Source of the DNA: Secundilactobacillus kimchicus JCM 15530
GTDB taxonomy: Bacteria > Bacillota > Bacilli > Lactobacillales > Lactobacillaceae
NCBI RefSeq assembly: GCF_001433995.1
Contig: NZ_AZCX01000001.1
Coordinates: 62,001-126,000 of the forward strand
Direction of reading: 5' to 3'
DNA: 64,000 nucleotides
The position numbers and the translations under genes were made by a program. The first letter of the stretch is position 1, and every line of letters begins with the position of its first letter. The notes below the pieces were generated by a model. It did no database searches. It was given only the letters and a program-made list of their open reading frames with translations, and had not been told where the DNA came from. Of this stretch, positions 43,843 through 53,396 are shown piece after piece.

Positions 43843-45975
43843 ATGAGAAACAATCACGGTAACGGTTTTTTTAGTCGCATTCGCGCGTTTTTCGCTACGC
43901 GAGCTGAAAATAGTAACCACTGGTTTAAACGTTTTTGGCATCGTTATCAATTAACGCGTTGGCTCATTGTGACGTTTTTAGCCGTTGTTTTCGTTTTAAG
44001 TGCTGTCTTAACGTTTCAAGCCAAAACGGCCAATGTCAGGGACTTAAAAGCTCAATTAGAGAAAACAACGTACATTTATGATGCTAGTAACCAAAAGGCG
44101 GGGTCGCTTTACGCTCAAAAGGGGACGTATGTGCCCCTATCACGGATCTCGCCAAATATTAGTAAAGCGGTTATTTCAACCGAAGATCGTAATTTTTACC
44201 ACGAATACGGCTTTTCGTTGAAAGGAATCGCTCGGGCCGGCTTATTATTCATCAAAAACAAGTTACTTCATCGCAACTATATTAGCGGCGGGGGAAGTAC
44301 CTTAACGCAACAACTGGTTAAAAACGCCTTTTTATCTCAGGAGCAAACATTGACCCGGAAGTTGAAGGAATTATTCCTATCAATCGAGGTAGAAAACGTT
44401 TATACCAAAAACGATATTTTATCGATGTACTTGAATAATGCGTATTTTGGGAATGGCGTCTGGGGGGTTCAAGATGCTTCCCAGAAGTATTTTGGTAAGT
44501 CAGCTTCACAGTTGACAGTGCCTGAATCAGCCGTGATTGCGGGTATGTTGACTAATCCAAGCGGGTTTAATCCCATTGACCACCCGATTCGGGCTAAGGC
44601 CCGGCGTAACGTGGTGTTAGGATTAATGGCCGAAACGGGCGTCATTTCAAAGAATCAGTTGAAGGCGTATCAGCAAACCCCAATTGTTGTTAACGACACG
44701 TACCAAACCAAGGATTCCTACAAATACCCGTATTATTTTGACGCGGTGATTAACGAGGCCATCTCAAAGTATGGGTTAACAGAGTCCGAAATTTTAAATC
44801 ACGGCTATAAAATCTATACGTATCTAGATCAAAATGATCAGTCTCAGATGCAGGCCAACTTCAAGAATCCGTATCTCTTTCCAAGCGATGCGGCGGATGG
44901 CACCAAGGTTCAGGCGGCTTCTGTCGCTGTGAACCCCAATAATGGTGGCGTTATGGGTGTTGTTGGTGGTCGGGGACAACATGTTTTTCGCGGTTATAAC
45001 CGGGCAACTCAAATTACGCGGCAACCGGGTTCAACAATCAAGCCGTTAGCCGTCTACACACCCGCCCTTGAGAACGGCTACTTCTATGATTCAATGTTGC
45101 AGGATAAAAAGACGTCGTATGGTTCCAACCACTACACGCCGAAAAACTACAACAATGTGTATCAGGGGAAAATTCCGATGTATCAGGCGTTGGCTCAAAG
45201 TGTTAATGCGCCTGCAGTTTGGTTGCTAAATAAAATTGGCATTAACAAGGGATTTGACTCAGTCAAGAAATTCGGTCTTCCGGTGACCAAAAAAGATGAT
45301 AATCTGGCTTTGGCGCTTGGGGGAATGAACAATGGTGTATCGCCGCAGCAATTGGCCGGGGCTTACACGGCCTTCGCGAATAACGGTGTTCGGACCCAGC
45401 CACATTACATCCGTAAAATTGTCGATGCAACCGGTAAGGTCATCGTAGCGAACCCGGATGTGACGACCACCAAGGTGATGTCACCGAAGGTAGCCAAACA
45501 GATGACCAGTATGATGATGGATGTCTTTAATTACGGGACTGGCGCAACGGCCAAACCGGCAGGCTACACCATTGCGGGTAAAACAGGGAGCACTGAAGCG
45601 GACGCAACGAGCGACGGTGATTCCACCCGCGATAAGTGGATCGTGGGCTATACCCCCGATGTTGTCGTGGCGACTTGGGAAGGATTTGACAGCACCAATC
45701 AAAACCACCACTTGGAAAATTTGAGTGGGACGGGAGTTGGGCCGTTGTTTAAGACTCAGATGGAACAAATTTTACCGTACACCAAGCAGACGCCATTTGA
45801 GACGAAGGACGCGACAAGTCTAGCAAAGGCTGCCAATTCTAGTTCAAGTGTCTGGGACGACATTCAAAACGGGGCCGCGGATATTGGTAACCAAATTGAA
45901 CGGGGCGCAAGTAGTGCCGCAAATACTGTTAAACGTTGGTGGGACAACGCGACTTCCGGGATTTTTGGTCATTAA
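43843..45975 (+). CDS. Bifunctional class A penicillin-binding protein (PBP1A/2A-type)
   Basis: A 710-residue cell wall polymerase with a cytoplasmic N-terminus, one membrane helix (about 41-61, LIVTFLAVVFVLSAVL) and an outside catalytic part. The glycosyltransferase 51 motifs are EDRNFYHEYG and GGGSTLTQQLVKN. The transpeptidase motifs are Ser397-x2-Lys (GSTIKPL), SVN and KTGST. A Ser/Asn-rich tail follows. The ATG at 43843 follows GAGGGA. The ATG at 43831 lies before that site and is less likely. Both activities look intact. Confidence 0.94.
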   Translation: MRNNHGNGFFSRIRAFFATRAENSNHWFKRFWHRYQLTRWLIVTFLAVVFVLSAVLTFQAKTANVRDLKAQLEKTTYIYDASNQKAGSLYAQKGTYVPLSRISPNISKAVISTEDRNFYHEYGFSLKGIARAGLLFIKNKLLHRNYISGGGSTLTQQLVKNAFLSQEQTLTRKLKELFLSIEVENVYTKNDILSMYLNNAYFGNGVWGVQDASQKYFGKSASQLTVPESAVIAGMLTNPSGFNPIDHPIRAKARRNVVLGLMAETGVISKNQLKAYQQTPIVVNDTYQTKDSYKYPYYFDAVINEAISKYGLTESEILNHGYKIYTYLDQNDQSQMQANFKNPYLFPSDAADGTKVQAASVAVNPNNGGVMGVVGGRGQHVFRGYNRATQITRQPGSTIKPLAVYTPALENGYFYDSMLQDKKTSYGSNHYTPKNYNNVYQGKIPMYQALAQSVNAPAVWLLNKIGINKGFDSVKKFGLPVTKKDDNLALALGGMNNGVSPQQLAGAYTAFANNGVRTQPHYIRKIVDATGKVIVANPDVTTTKVMSPKVAKQMTSMMMDVFNYGTGATAKPAGYTIAGKTGSTEADATSDGDSTRDKWIVGYTPDVVVATWEGFDSTNQNHHLENLSGTGVGPLFKTQMEQILPYTKQTPFETKDATSLAKAANSSSSVWDDIQNGAADIGNQIERGASSAANTVKRWWDNATSGIFGH

Positions 45976-45979
45976 GCTA

Positions 45980-46008
45980 TTGGTTCGCCCCGCTAAAAAT
46001 GTTACAAT
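45980..46008 (+). promoter_or_regulatory. Promoter of the YlbF/YheA-family gene
   Basis: TTGGTT at 45980-45985, a 17-bp spacer and TACAAT at 46003-46008, 28 bp before the ATG. Confidence 0.6.
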
Positions 46009-46036
46009 ATTTAGGATATTTAAAGGAGGTCCATTC

Positions 46037-46378
46037 ATGGCCGATATTATGAACACCGCAGCGCAATTGCGCGAAGATTTAGAACAATCCGACGAATTTG
46101 TGGCGCTGAAAACGGCTTACGCTAACATGCAAGCCGATGCCGCCGTTTTCCAGACGTTTAAGGACTTCCAAGGTCTTCAAATTAAGCTTCAAGAAGCTCA
46201 GGTGAAGGGACAACAACCTTCTGAAGATGACATGCAGCAAGCTCAGGATCTGGCTCAAAAAGTGAGTCAATCGGATTTGGTACGTCAATTGATGGATAAC
46301 GAAAAAGCGGTTAACGAGTTGTTAAATAAGATTAACGGCGAAATTACGAAACCCATTCAATCGTTATATCAACTTTAA
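46037..46378 (+). CDS. YlbF/YheA/YmcA-family protein
   Basis: A 113-residue all-helical protein of the YlbF/YmcA superfamily (LREDLEQSDEFVALKTAYANM, FQGLQIKLQEAQVKGQQPS). In Bacillus, YlbF and YmcA take part in the RNase Y-specificity complex; YheA is a paralogue of unclear role. The ATG at 46037 follows AAAGGAGG. A terminator separates it from yhaO. Confidence 0.88.
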   Translation: MADIMNTAAQLREDLEQSDEFVALKTAYANMQADAAVFQTFKDFQGLQIKLQEAQVKGQQPSEDDMQQAQDLAQKVSQSDLVRQLMDNEKAVNELLNKINGEITKPIQSLYQL

Positions 46379-46393
46379 TTTCTAAATGATTGA

Positions 46394-46427
46394 AAAACGT
46401 CGAAGTGAGTTGCTTCGACGTTTTTTT
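46394..46427 (+). terminator. Terminator after the YlbF-family gene
   Basis: AACGTCGAAG pairs with CTTCGACGTT around a 7-nt loop, then T7. The yhaO ribosome binding site follows immediately. Confidence 0.85.
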
Positions 46428-46442
46428 GAGAAGGAGAACCTC

Positions 46443-47669
46443 GTGAAATTTATTCATTCGGCAGATTTACACTTAGATAGCCCGTTTGAGGGCCTTAAAC
46501 AGCTGCCAGATGAGGTCTGGCAACGGGTGTATCGGTCACCGTTTTTAGCCTTAACGAAGCTCGTGGACATTGCGATTGAAAACCAAGTCGACTTTGTCTT
46601 ACTGGCCGGGGATTTATATGATCAGGATACTCAAAGCGTTGCCGCCCAACTATCGTTAAAAGATCAGTTACAGCGGTTACTTGATCATCAGATTGCAGTG
46701 TATTTAAGTTATGGTAATCATGATTACCATCCTGCGGAAAGCGCTAGCATTGGGATTCCGGCGGACGTTGTGCAATTTGGCCCAGCGGTGACAACGCAGA
46801 CCCTGATCACACGTGATCAAAAACGAGTTGCTATTAGCGGCTTTAGTTATGATCAACGCTGGCTAGAAGACGATCAGGTGCCAAAATTTCCTGAGCGGCA
46901 AAATGAGGATTACCACATTGGCATGCTTCATGGTAGCGTTAAGCAAGGAAAAGACAGCGATCACTACGCGCCATTTGAACTGAGTGAACTCGTTGCTAAG
47001 CATTATGATTATTGGGCGCTTGGCCACATCCATAAGCCTCAGCTGCTGGCTGAAACGCCACCGATTGTTTACGCTGGGACCATTCAGGGACGGCATAAAA
47101 ATGAGGCGGGGCCTCACGGCTTTGACATGGTGAGCGACGAAACCGGGCGCTTGCAACCCACATTTATACCAGTTAGCCCAATTGACTGGGTCACATTGAC
47201 AGTTTCGGCTGAGTCAACCGATGACGATGCCAGTTTAATTGACCGGATAATGAGCCAAATGAGTCAGCAGCAAAGTGACCGGTTCCAGTTAAGTTCGCTG
47301 ATCATTGACAATGTTGAAGTGTTGTCGCCGGACTTGCTACAGCGCTTACTTGATGGAACGTGGCAGGGGCAGCTTGACCATGAACAACAACGGCAAGTGG
47401 CGACAGGTAATGCCTGGATTTACGAAGTAACTCCGAAACCAACGGCTCCCAAAATCGAGTATAGTGAACTAGACGAACGATTTTGGCAAGCCGCGAGCCA
47501 AAATGTTTTCACCGCAAGTAATCTTCAATTAACCGCTGGAAAACTGATGCAGACCCCGTTTTTAGCCGCCCATTTTGCGGCCTCAGAGGTTCAAGAGCAG
47601 ATTACCAATCGCGCTGAAAGTTTATTAGTTCAAGAATCAAGACAGGAGGCCGCCGAGCGTGAAGATTAA
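46443..47669 (+). CDS. yhaO: YhaO-type metallophosphoesterase (DNA repair exonuclease, Mre11/SbcD-like)
   Basis: A 408-residue calcineurin-like phosphoesterase. The metal motifs are FIHSADLHLD, LLAGDLYDQD, SYGNHDYHP, GMLHGSV and ALGHIHKPQ. A C-terminal part of about 180 residues probably contacts YhaN. The start is a GTG after AAGGAG. It overlaps yhaN by 11 nt, as expected for an Mre11-Rad50-like pair. Confidence 0.9.
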   Translation: MKFIHSADLHLDSPFEGLKQLPDEVWQRVYRSPFLALTKLVDIAIENQVDFVLLAGDLYDQDTQSVAAQLSLKDQLQRLLDHQIAVYLSYGNHDYHPAESASIGIPADVVQFGPAVTTQTLITRDQKRVAISGFSYDQRWLEDDQVPKFPERQNEDYHIGMLHGSVKQGKDSDHYAPFELSELVAKHYDYWALGHIHKPQLLAETPPIVYAGTIQGRHKNEAGPHGFDMVSDETGRLQPTFIPVSPIDWVTLTVSAESTDDDASLIDRIMSQMSQQQSDRFQLSSLIIDNVEVLSPDLLQRLLDGTWQGQLDHEQQRQVATGNAWIYEVTPKPTAPKIEYSELDERFWQAASQNVFTASNLQLTAGKLMQTPFLAAHFAASEVQEQITNRAESLLVQESRQEAAERED

Positions 47670-50289
47670 ACGCTTAACGATTTATGGATTTGGCAAGTTT
47701 CACGATGTCAGTCTCGATTTGGACCAGCACTTTCAGCTCATTTATGGGCCTAACGAAGCCGGTAAGTCCACGTTAGTTGAATTTATCACCAGCTTGTTAT
47801 TTGGTTTTTTAACGGCCAAACATCGCTACCAGATGTATAAGCCAAAGGATGGTGCCACGTATGGTGGCGAAATGACTTTTACTCATGCCGGTGACATGTT
47901 TTGGTTAAAGCGGGTGAGTGGCAAGGGTGGCGGCGACGTGACGTTTAAAAATGTGACGCAGGATTTGGATCTGACAAAAGCAGATCTAACGGCCCTATTA
48001 AGACCCGTCAATCGGGATTTGTTCCGTGAAATTTTTTGCTTCGATGAAACTGATCTGGGTGAGGTTTTCAGTTTGGATCGCTTTGAACTGACGAACCGAA
48101 TTCAGCGCATCGGAGCTGTGGGTAGCGACAACTGGATTAAGCTGAACAAAAAACTCCATAAGGATGCTGACGATATTTTCAAACCTCGCGGGCGAGTGCA
48201 GCCCCTTGCAAAAGCGTTAGCCGAACACGATGATTTGGAGAAGAAAATCATCGCTGCCAAGCAAGACTATCCTCGTTATCAAGAATTGACGGCAAAAAGT
48301 CAACAGCTTGAAGCGGCGCTGACGAAAGTAAATGAGGAAGCGGCAACTAAGCTGGCGGCCGTCGCGACGGATACCAGGTTAGAACAGGTTTACGATGGTT
48401 ATCAAGCCTATCGCGACTATCAAAATAGTGCCGATAAGTCGGCGGTTGTGTTACCACCGGCTGATTGGCAAACATATACAACATTAACGACGACTCAGCA
48501 ACAATTAACCGACCAGCTAGCACAATCCAAGACGGATTTGGCCGGTCTTAGGGCGCACAATGAGCCCTCTAGTTTGCAACGGTTTTATCTCGATCACCAG
48601 CAAACCATCGATGACCTTACCCAGCGATTAGACGATCTCAGTCAGGATTTGGCGGCTAAGCAGGCGATTGATCGCCAGCTTCAAACCGATCAGGCTAGAT
48701 TGGCAGAATTAACGGACCGGTACGGCCAAGCTGAGGCGTTTAACCGCGACGATGCTGACCAAGTCAAAAATCTGCTCACAGAGACGCAAACTGTGCGCCT
48801 ACAATTAGAGGAAAATGCACGCCAGTTAGCGGCCATTGACTCGGAACTCTCGACAGCCGATGAGCCAAGTAACGCCCAAGGTGTTTCGTTGAAGTGGTTA
48901 GCTGCTGGTATTGTGATTGTTGTGATTGCATTATTTGCACTTGATGGTGCGTTGAAGACGATTGGTGGGCTAATTGGGGTGATTGCAGCAGCTTACGGGA
49001 TTTTCCGCCCCATGCTGACGAGCCAACGGTCGTCTGGGACAAATGAGGACTACTTAAGAGAGCGGCAAGCTGATTTGACGCACCAAGCAAGTGAACTTTC
49101 CGCTTCGTTAGCCACCTTTAATGATCAGGTGGCCACGTTGCAGCAGACGTATCAGTTAGGGGAATTACCGCCAACGGAATGGTTGGCCAGCCAACCAGAG
49201 CTTCGACAAAAGGCGCAGCTGGCGACGGCCGTCAAGCTGGCCACTGAAAAATCGAATGCGTTGGCGCAAAAACTGACCCAGGGCGCTCAACAGTGGGACT
49301 TTGCGGTTGATCAGCTTGGGTTATCAACAGATTTGTCTGACCGAATCAATCAGGTGAAGCAGTTTGTGACCGCCCGCCACGATGAGTCACAGCGGTTGCG
49401 GTTAGCTACGGATGCTATTCAAAAAGCGGATCAGCAGGTAGCAGGATTAACGCAGCAATTAGCGGATAATGGGCGCAAGATAAAGGACTTTTTGGCGGCG
49501 AGAAACCTGCCGGATGAAACCAGTTTTGAAAAAGCATATGCCACCGGTCAAAAAATTCAGCAGCAGCGCAATCAGGTGCAGGCAATTGCGGATCAACTGT
49601 CAGCGGATGACTTAGCTGCGTTGGAACAATTTTCGGACAAGCTGGCTATCGTGGCTGCCCGAAAAGCGGCCCAAGCGGCTTATGACTCGGCCCATACTCA
49701 CCAGCAAGCGCTGGTACAAGAAAAAACGGCTGCAGATTACGAAATGGCTCAGATTAAAAAGAGCGGTGATTATCAACAGTTACTGCAGGATCAGGCCGTA
49801 TTAGAGACTGAGATTGAAGCGATGGCGGATGAGTGGTTGGCTAATGAGATGCTCATTCAATGGATTGATCAGACACTCGTTAATGCCTCCAAGGGCCGTC
49901 AGCCGCAGATTTTGGCCAGTGCCACGACCTTTTTTGGAATCTTGACTGACGGGCGGTACACAAAGCTGGCCTTCACGGATGACACCATTGAAGTGACGAG
50001 AAGTGACAGTTTAGAGTTTGACGTTGGTGAATTATCTCGGGGGACGGCTGAACAATTGTACGTCGCCTTACGATTTGCATTTACTCAGGTCATGGCAGCC
50101 GAGATTCAAATGCCGGTCATCATTGACGATAGCTTTGTTAACTTCGACCGTGACCGCATTCAAAACGCCTTTAAGTTATTACACGACCTTGAAGATACCA
50201 CTCAAATACTGTACTTTACGGCCGATCGGACGAATACACAATTAGTGGCGGATGATCATTGTTTGACATTAACGCGAGAAGTACAATGA
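47659..50289 (+). CDS. yhaN: YhaN-type AAA/SMC-like ATPase
   Basis: An 876-residue Rad50/SbcC-like protein. Walker A is IYGPNEAGKST near residue 33. Long coiled coils occupy roughly 180-700, interrupted by two hydrophobic segments around 413-455 (LAAGIVIVVIALFAL and IGGLIGVIAAAYGIF). The C-terminal signature is LSRGTAEQLYVALRFAF, followed by PVIIDDSFVNFD. The membrane segments in the middle set it apart from SbcC. The GTG start is inside yhaO. Confidence 0.9.
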   Translation: MKIKRLTIYGFGKFHDVSLDLDQHFQLIYGPNEAGKSTLVEFITSLLFGFLTAKHRYQMYKPKDGATYGGEMTFTHAGDMFWLKRVSGKGGGDVTFKNVTQDLDLTKADLTALLRPVNRDLFREIFCFDETDLGEVFSLDRFELTNRIQRIGAVGSDNWIKLNKKLHKDADDIFKPRGRVQPLAKALAEHDDLEKKIIAAKQDYPRYQELTAKSQQLEAALTKVNEEAATKLAAVATDTRLEQVYDGYQAYRDYQNSADKSAVVLPPADWQTYTTLTTTQQQLTDQLAQSKTDLAGLRAHNEPSSLQRFYLDHQQTIDDLTQRLDDLSQDLAAKQAIDRQLQTDQARLAELTDRYGQAEAFNRDDADQVKNLLTETQTVRLQLEENARQLAAIDSELSTADEPSNAQGVSLKWLAAGIVIVVIALFALDGALKTIGGLIGVIAAAYGIFRPMLTSQRSSGTNEDYLRERQADLTHQASELSASLATFNDQVATLQQTYQLGELPPTEWLASQPELRQKAQLATAVKLATEKSNALAQKLTQGAQQWDFAVDQLGLSTDLSDRINQVKQFVTARHDESQRLRLATDAIQKADQQVAGLTQQLADNGRKIKDFLAARNLPDETSFEKAYATGQKIQQQRNQVQAIADQLSADDLAALEQFSDKLAIVAARKAAQAAYDSAHTHQQALVQEKTAADYEMAQIKKSGDYQQLLQDQAVLETEIEAMADEWLANEMLIQWIDQTLVNASKGRQPQILASATTFFGILTDGRYTKLAFTDDTIEVTRSDSLEFDVGELSRGTAEQLYVALRFAFTQVMAAEIQMPVIIDDSFVNFDRDRIQNAFKLLHDLEDTTQILYFTADRTNTQLVADDHCLTLTREVQ

Positions 50290-50318
50290 GTTGACAGTAA
50301 GAATCGGAGGGGAAGGCT

Positions 50319-51332
50319 ATGGCAGAAAAGTTGCTTAATAAGTATGAAAACGGTGAAGAAATGGACTTGATGGCGTTATTAAAAAACGTTGATATTCGAG
50401 TCGCCAAAAACGGCAAAAAATACTTAAATTTGACGTTTGAAGATTCTTCTGGCGAAATTACTGGTAAGTTTTGGGATGCAAGTGACGAAGATGCGGAGCG
50501 CTTTCAGGCAGGACGGGTAGTTCGCTTGGCTGGGAAACGTGAGTTGTATCAGGGCAACCCCCAAGTTAAGATTACGGGGTTGCGTTTAGCAAATGCCGAA
50601 GAACCGCATGACCCCGGTGACTTTACGATGCATGCGCCCATGAAAGCGGCAGCGATGGAAGAGGAAATCAGTCAGGTCATTTTTGAAATTACCAACCAAG
50701 TTTGGAACCGGATCGTTCGCCAATTGCTGGCAAAGCACCGAACGGCGTTTTTCTCTTACCCGGCTGCTAAACGCAACCACCATGCGTTTGAGGGCGGACT
50801 AGCGTATCATACTGTATCCATTCTAAGATTAGCGCATAGTGTCGTGGCGCAGTATCCCACACTTAATGCGCCTTTGTTGTACGCTGGCGCTATTTTGCAT
50901 GATTTGGGCAAGGTGACCGAGTTGTCTGGACCAGTGTCGACGCAGTATACGGTTGAAGGTAACTTGCTGGGGCACATTAGCATTGTTGATGGCGAAATCG
51001 TGACCGCCGCTAATGACCTAAAGTTTGATCTGGGTGACGAAGACGTGGTCCTTTTGCGGCATATGATTTTAGCTCACCATGGGTTGCTTGAATATGGATC
51101 ACCGGTGCGGCCCAGAGTTTTAGAGGCTGAAGTGTTACACCAACTCGATGAAATGGACGCTTCCATTATGATGATGACGGATGCATTGGATAAAACCACG
51201 CCAGGGGCGTTTGGAGAACGGCTTTTTGCAATGGATGGTCGCTCATTTTATCGGCCAACATTTGAAACGGACGATGAGGATGATGACCAGCACCCTGAGG
51301 ACGGGGCAAACCAAACGACGTTAAATTTGTAG
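50319..51332 (+). CDS. yhaM: 3'-5' exoribonuclease YhaM
   Basis: A 337-residue exonuclease acting on RNA and ssDNA. The N-terminal OB fold (about 15-90) has YLNLTFEDSSGEITGKFWD. The HD phosphohydrolase domain has NHHAFEGGLAYHT, ILHDLGKVTEL and ILAHHG. The ATG follows GGAGGGGAAGG, 30 bp after yhaN, and a strong terminator ends the unit. Confidence 0.94.
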   Translation: MAEKLLNKYENGEEMDLMALLKNVDIRVAKNGKKYLNLTFEDSSGEITGKFWDASDEDAERFQAGRVVRLAGKRELYQGNPQVKITGLRLANAEEPHDPGDFTMHAPMKAAAMEEEISQVIFEITNQVWNRIVRQLLAKHRTAFFSYPAAKRNHHAFEGGLAYHTVSILRLAHSVVAQYPTLNAPLLYAGAILHDLGKVTELSGPVSTQYTVEGNLLGHISIVDGEIVTAANDLKFDLGDEDVVLLRHMILAHHGLLEYGSPVRPRVLEAEVLHQLDEMDASIMMMTDALDKTTPGAFGERLFAMDGRSFYRPTFETDDEDDDQHPEDGANQTTLNL

Positions 51333-51380
51333 TGCAACTTGGATACCGACTAGTGTAAGTTCGCTGGTCCAGAACCATCA

Positions 51381-51424
51381 AAAAAGCCGAGTAACTTGAT
51401 TTTTTCAAGTTACTCGGCTTTTTT
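51381..51424. terminator. Bidirectional terminator between yhaM and prsA
   Basis: An 18-bp perfect stem, AAAAAGCCGAGTAACTTG with its complement, a loop of T/A bases and T-tracts on both strands. Confidence 0.9.
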
Positions 51425-51437
51425 ATGATTGTTTGGA

Positions 51438-52331
51438 TTACTTTGAGCTTGAGCTCTTTGAACTGCTTGTCGTCAAGTAGTCAGCCAAAACGTTTTGGAG
51501 TTGGCTATCCTTGATTGAAACGTTCCCTTTTTTGAGCACTTTTGAAACGACGCTCTTCAACGTATCAGCATCGTTCATGCGGCTGTCAACAATCTGGTCT
51601 TCAAGGTCGGTCTTGTGTTGCTTAACCGTTCCTTTACCAGGATTGTTATCCATTTTGATGATGTGGTAACCGTATTGCGTCTTCACTGGGTCCTTGGTGT
51701 ATTCGCCAGTCTTAAGCTTAAATGCGGCACTCTTGAAATCATCGTCCAACGTGGTATCGGTGTTATCAAAGGCGTCCAACTTACCACCCTTGTTCTTAGT
51801 AGCCGTATCAGTTGAGTACTTCTTAGCAAGTGAGGCAAAGCTCTTGCCAGCTTTCAATTGCTTGATAACATCTTGTGCCGTTGACTTCTTAGCAACAAGA
51901 ATGTGAGAAACTGTTACCTTAGGTTCAAAGCTCTTGAATTGCTTGTCAAGATCCTTTTGTGTGATGGTCGTGTACTTCTTAACAGCTTGCTTCAAAAGCA
52001 AGTTGCTCTTGATTTGCTCCTTAAGTTGCGAAGCAGTCATCCCACTCTGCTGAAGGACAGAGTTAAATGATGACCCATATTGTTTCTTGTAAGAACTGAA
52101 TTCCTTGTTAACGTCAGAATCAGACACTTTATCACCAAATTGCTTGTCCAAAACTTTGTTAAGAATCATTTGTTGCAAGACTTGCTTACCACTAGAGGTA
52201 TTCTTCAAACTGTCATAAAAGGCACTTTCAGTAATTTTTCCTCCTGAGGTTGTTGCAACCGTTTTGCTACCACAGGCTGCCAGCGTGAAACTAAGTAAAA
52301 TACCGGCAAGCGCTACGAGCCACTTTTTCAT
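51438..52331 (-). CDS. prsA: PrsA-type foldase lipoprotein (peptidyl-prolyl isomerase)
   Basis: A 297-residue lipoprotein. The lipobox is LAAC with lipid-accepting Cys20. The parvulin domain (about 135-235) has [19 protein letters not shown] and GYHIIKMD. A lysine/serine-rich tail ends the protein. It assists folding of secreted proteins outside the membrane. It is monocistronic, with an extended -10 upstream. Confidence 0.95.
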   Translation of the reverse strand: MKKWLVALAGILLSFTLAACGSKTVATTSGGKITESAFYDSLKNTSSGKQVLQQMILNKVLDKQFGDKVSDSDVNKEFSSYKKQYGSSFNSVLQQSGMTASQLKEQIKSNLLLKQAVKKYTTITQKDLDKQFKSFEPKVTVSHILVAKKSTAQDVIKQLKAGKSFASLAKKYSTDTATKNKGGKLDAFDNTDTTLDDDFKSAAFKLKTGEYTKDPVKTQYGYHIIKMDNNPGKGTVKQHKTDLEDQIVDSRMNDADTLKSVVSKVLKKGNVSIKDSQLQNVLADYLTTSSSKSSSSK

Positions 52332-52389
52332 CCTGATAACACATCCATTTCTATAAGATTATCTACCCCATAACGAGGCGTTCCCAATA

Positions 52390-52398
52390 ACTATACCA
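52390..52398 (-). promoter_or_regulatory. Extended -10 of the prsA promoter
   Basis: TGG-TATAGT on the minus strand, about 60 bp before the prsA ATG. The -35 is unclear. Confidence 0.45.
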
Positions 52399-52452
52399 TA
52401 ACTGAATCACAAAATTCAGAGGTTGAATGAACTTAATAAAAAATGAAATTTG

Positions 52453-52791
52453 TTATTCTTTTTGTTCACTTTTATTCAAGGTCGTCTCCATGTGCTGTGC
52501 TATCGACTCAATTTGGGCCAATCGGTGCTGAAGTTTGAATTGGAATTTCTCAACGTCTTGATTGATTGCAGTTATTGTCGGCGCCGCGTCTTTAAGTGTC
52601 GTTTGAAGCCGTTCTGCGTTTTGTTTAACGGCTTGGCTCGCTTGATTAAAGCGGTCATACTGGACTTTCTTGAGCTTGATCTCGGCGGCTTTTTCCTGAG
52701 CAAACGCCCAAGGCGTCTGACGTTTTTCAACGAGGTGGGCTGCCAATAAAGCCCCAGCTGCCATCAGACTTGAAATCAGTAATCGCTTCAT
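52453..52791 (-). CDS. YtxH/YhaH-like small membrane-anchored protein
   Basis: A 112-residue protein with an N-terminal hydrophobic segment (LLISSLMAAGALLAAHLV) and a long amphipathic helical remainder (AAEIKLKKVQYDRFNQASQAV). The ATG at 52791 follows AGGAG. It lies just after the HIT gene, the same position as the YtxH-like yhaH in the Bacillus hit-ecs region. The role is unknown. Confidence 0.78.
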   Translation of the reverse strand: MKRLLISSLMAAGALLAAHLVEKRQTPWAFAQEKAAEIKLKKVQYDRFNQASQAVKQNAERLQTTLKDAAPTITAINQDVEKFQFKLQHRLAQIESIAQHMETTLNKSEQKE

Positions 52792-52810
52792 GAAATCACT
52801 CCTAAGTGAG

Positions 52811-53251
52811 TTAGTTGAATTGCGCTTGAATCTGGGCCTGAATGGCGGCGTATTTAGCGTCATCATAGTTGGCAGAATTATCTTTGAACAGCATTTTGAA
52901 GTCGTCTTGATCAGTGTAACGAGGCACAAGGTGGAAATGGGAATGAAAGACCGATTGGTAGGCAACTTCGCCGTTATTATTGACAATGTTCATCCCATTA
53001 ATTGCGGGATTTGCATCACGAACGGCACGGGCAATCATCGGAATTTTGGCAAAAACAGTGGCTGCCAAATCTGCATCGTAAGCGAAAATATCAGGGACGT
53101 GGGTTTTGGGAATGACCAAAGTGTGACCTGGCGTGCCTTGGGAGATATCCAAAAAGGCCTTAACGTCGTCGTCTTCGTAAACGGTATAACTGGGAATTTC
53201 GCCCTTGATAATTTTACAAAAGATACAGTCATCATCATAGTCGTGAGTCAT
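52811..53251 (-). CDS. hit: HIT-family nucleotide hydrolase
   Basis: A 146-residue histidine triad protein. The triad is VFHSHFHLVPRY, and a zinc-type CIFCKII lies near the N-terminus. It hydrolyses nucleotide phosphoramidates or Ap4A-like compounds in known homologues. It is divergent from ecsAB, a conserved arrangement in Firmicutes. Confidence 0.94.
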   Translation of the reverse strand: MTHDYDDDCIFCKIIKGEIPSYTVYEDDDVKAFLDISQGTPGHTLVIPKTHVPDIFAYDADLAATVFAKIPMIARAVRDANPAINGMNIVNNNGEVAYQSVFHSHFHLVPRYTDQDDFKMLFKDNSANYDDAKYAAIQAQIQAQFN

Positions 53252-53291
53252 AAGCGGTTCCTCCTTAAAGTTGTTTCTAAAGTTATCTTAA

Positions 53292-53297
53292 ATTATA
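53292..53297 (-). promoter_or_regulatory. -10 element of the hit promoter
   Basis: TATAAT on the minus strand with a weak ATGAAA 17 bp upstream, 40 bp before the hit ATG. Confidence 0.5.
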
Positions 53298-53396
53298 CAC
53301 GGAAACGGCGTGAGTTTCATTGCATTCCGACTGCCGGTCTGTAAAATAGGGTATACTGTATTGAAAAGACAAACTAGTAGAAACGAAGGGATATTG

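Noticed and set aside
52381-52392. CCCAATAA upstream of prsA as another regulon element
   Set aside because: Orientation and spacing do not fit any gene, and prsA has its own extended -10.
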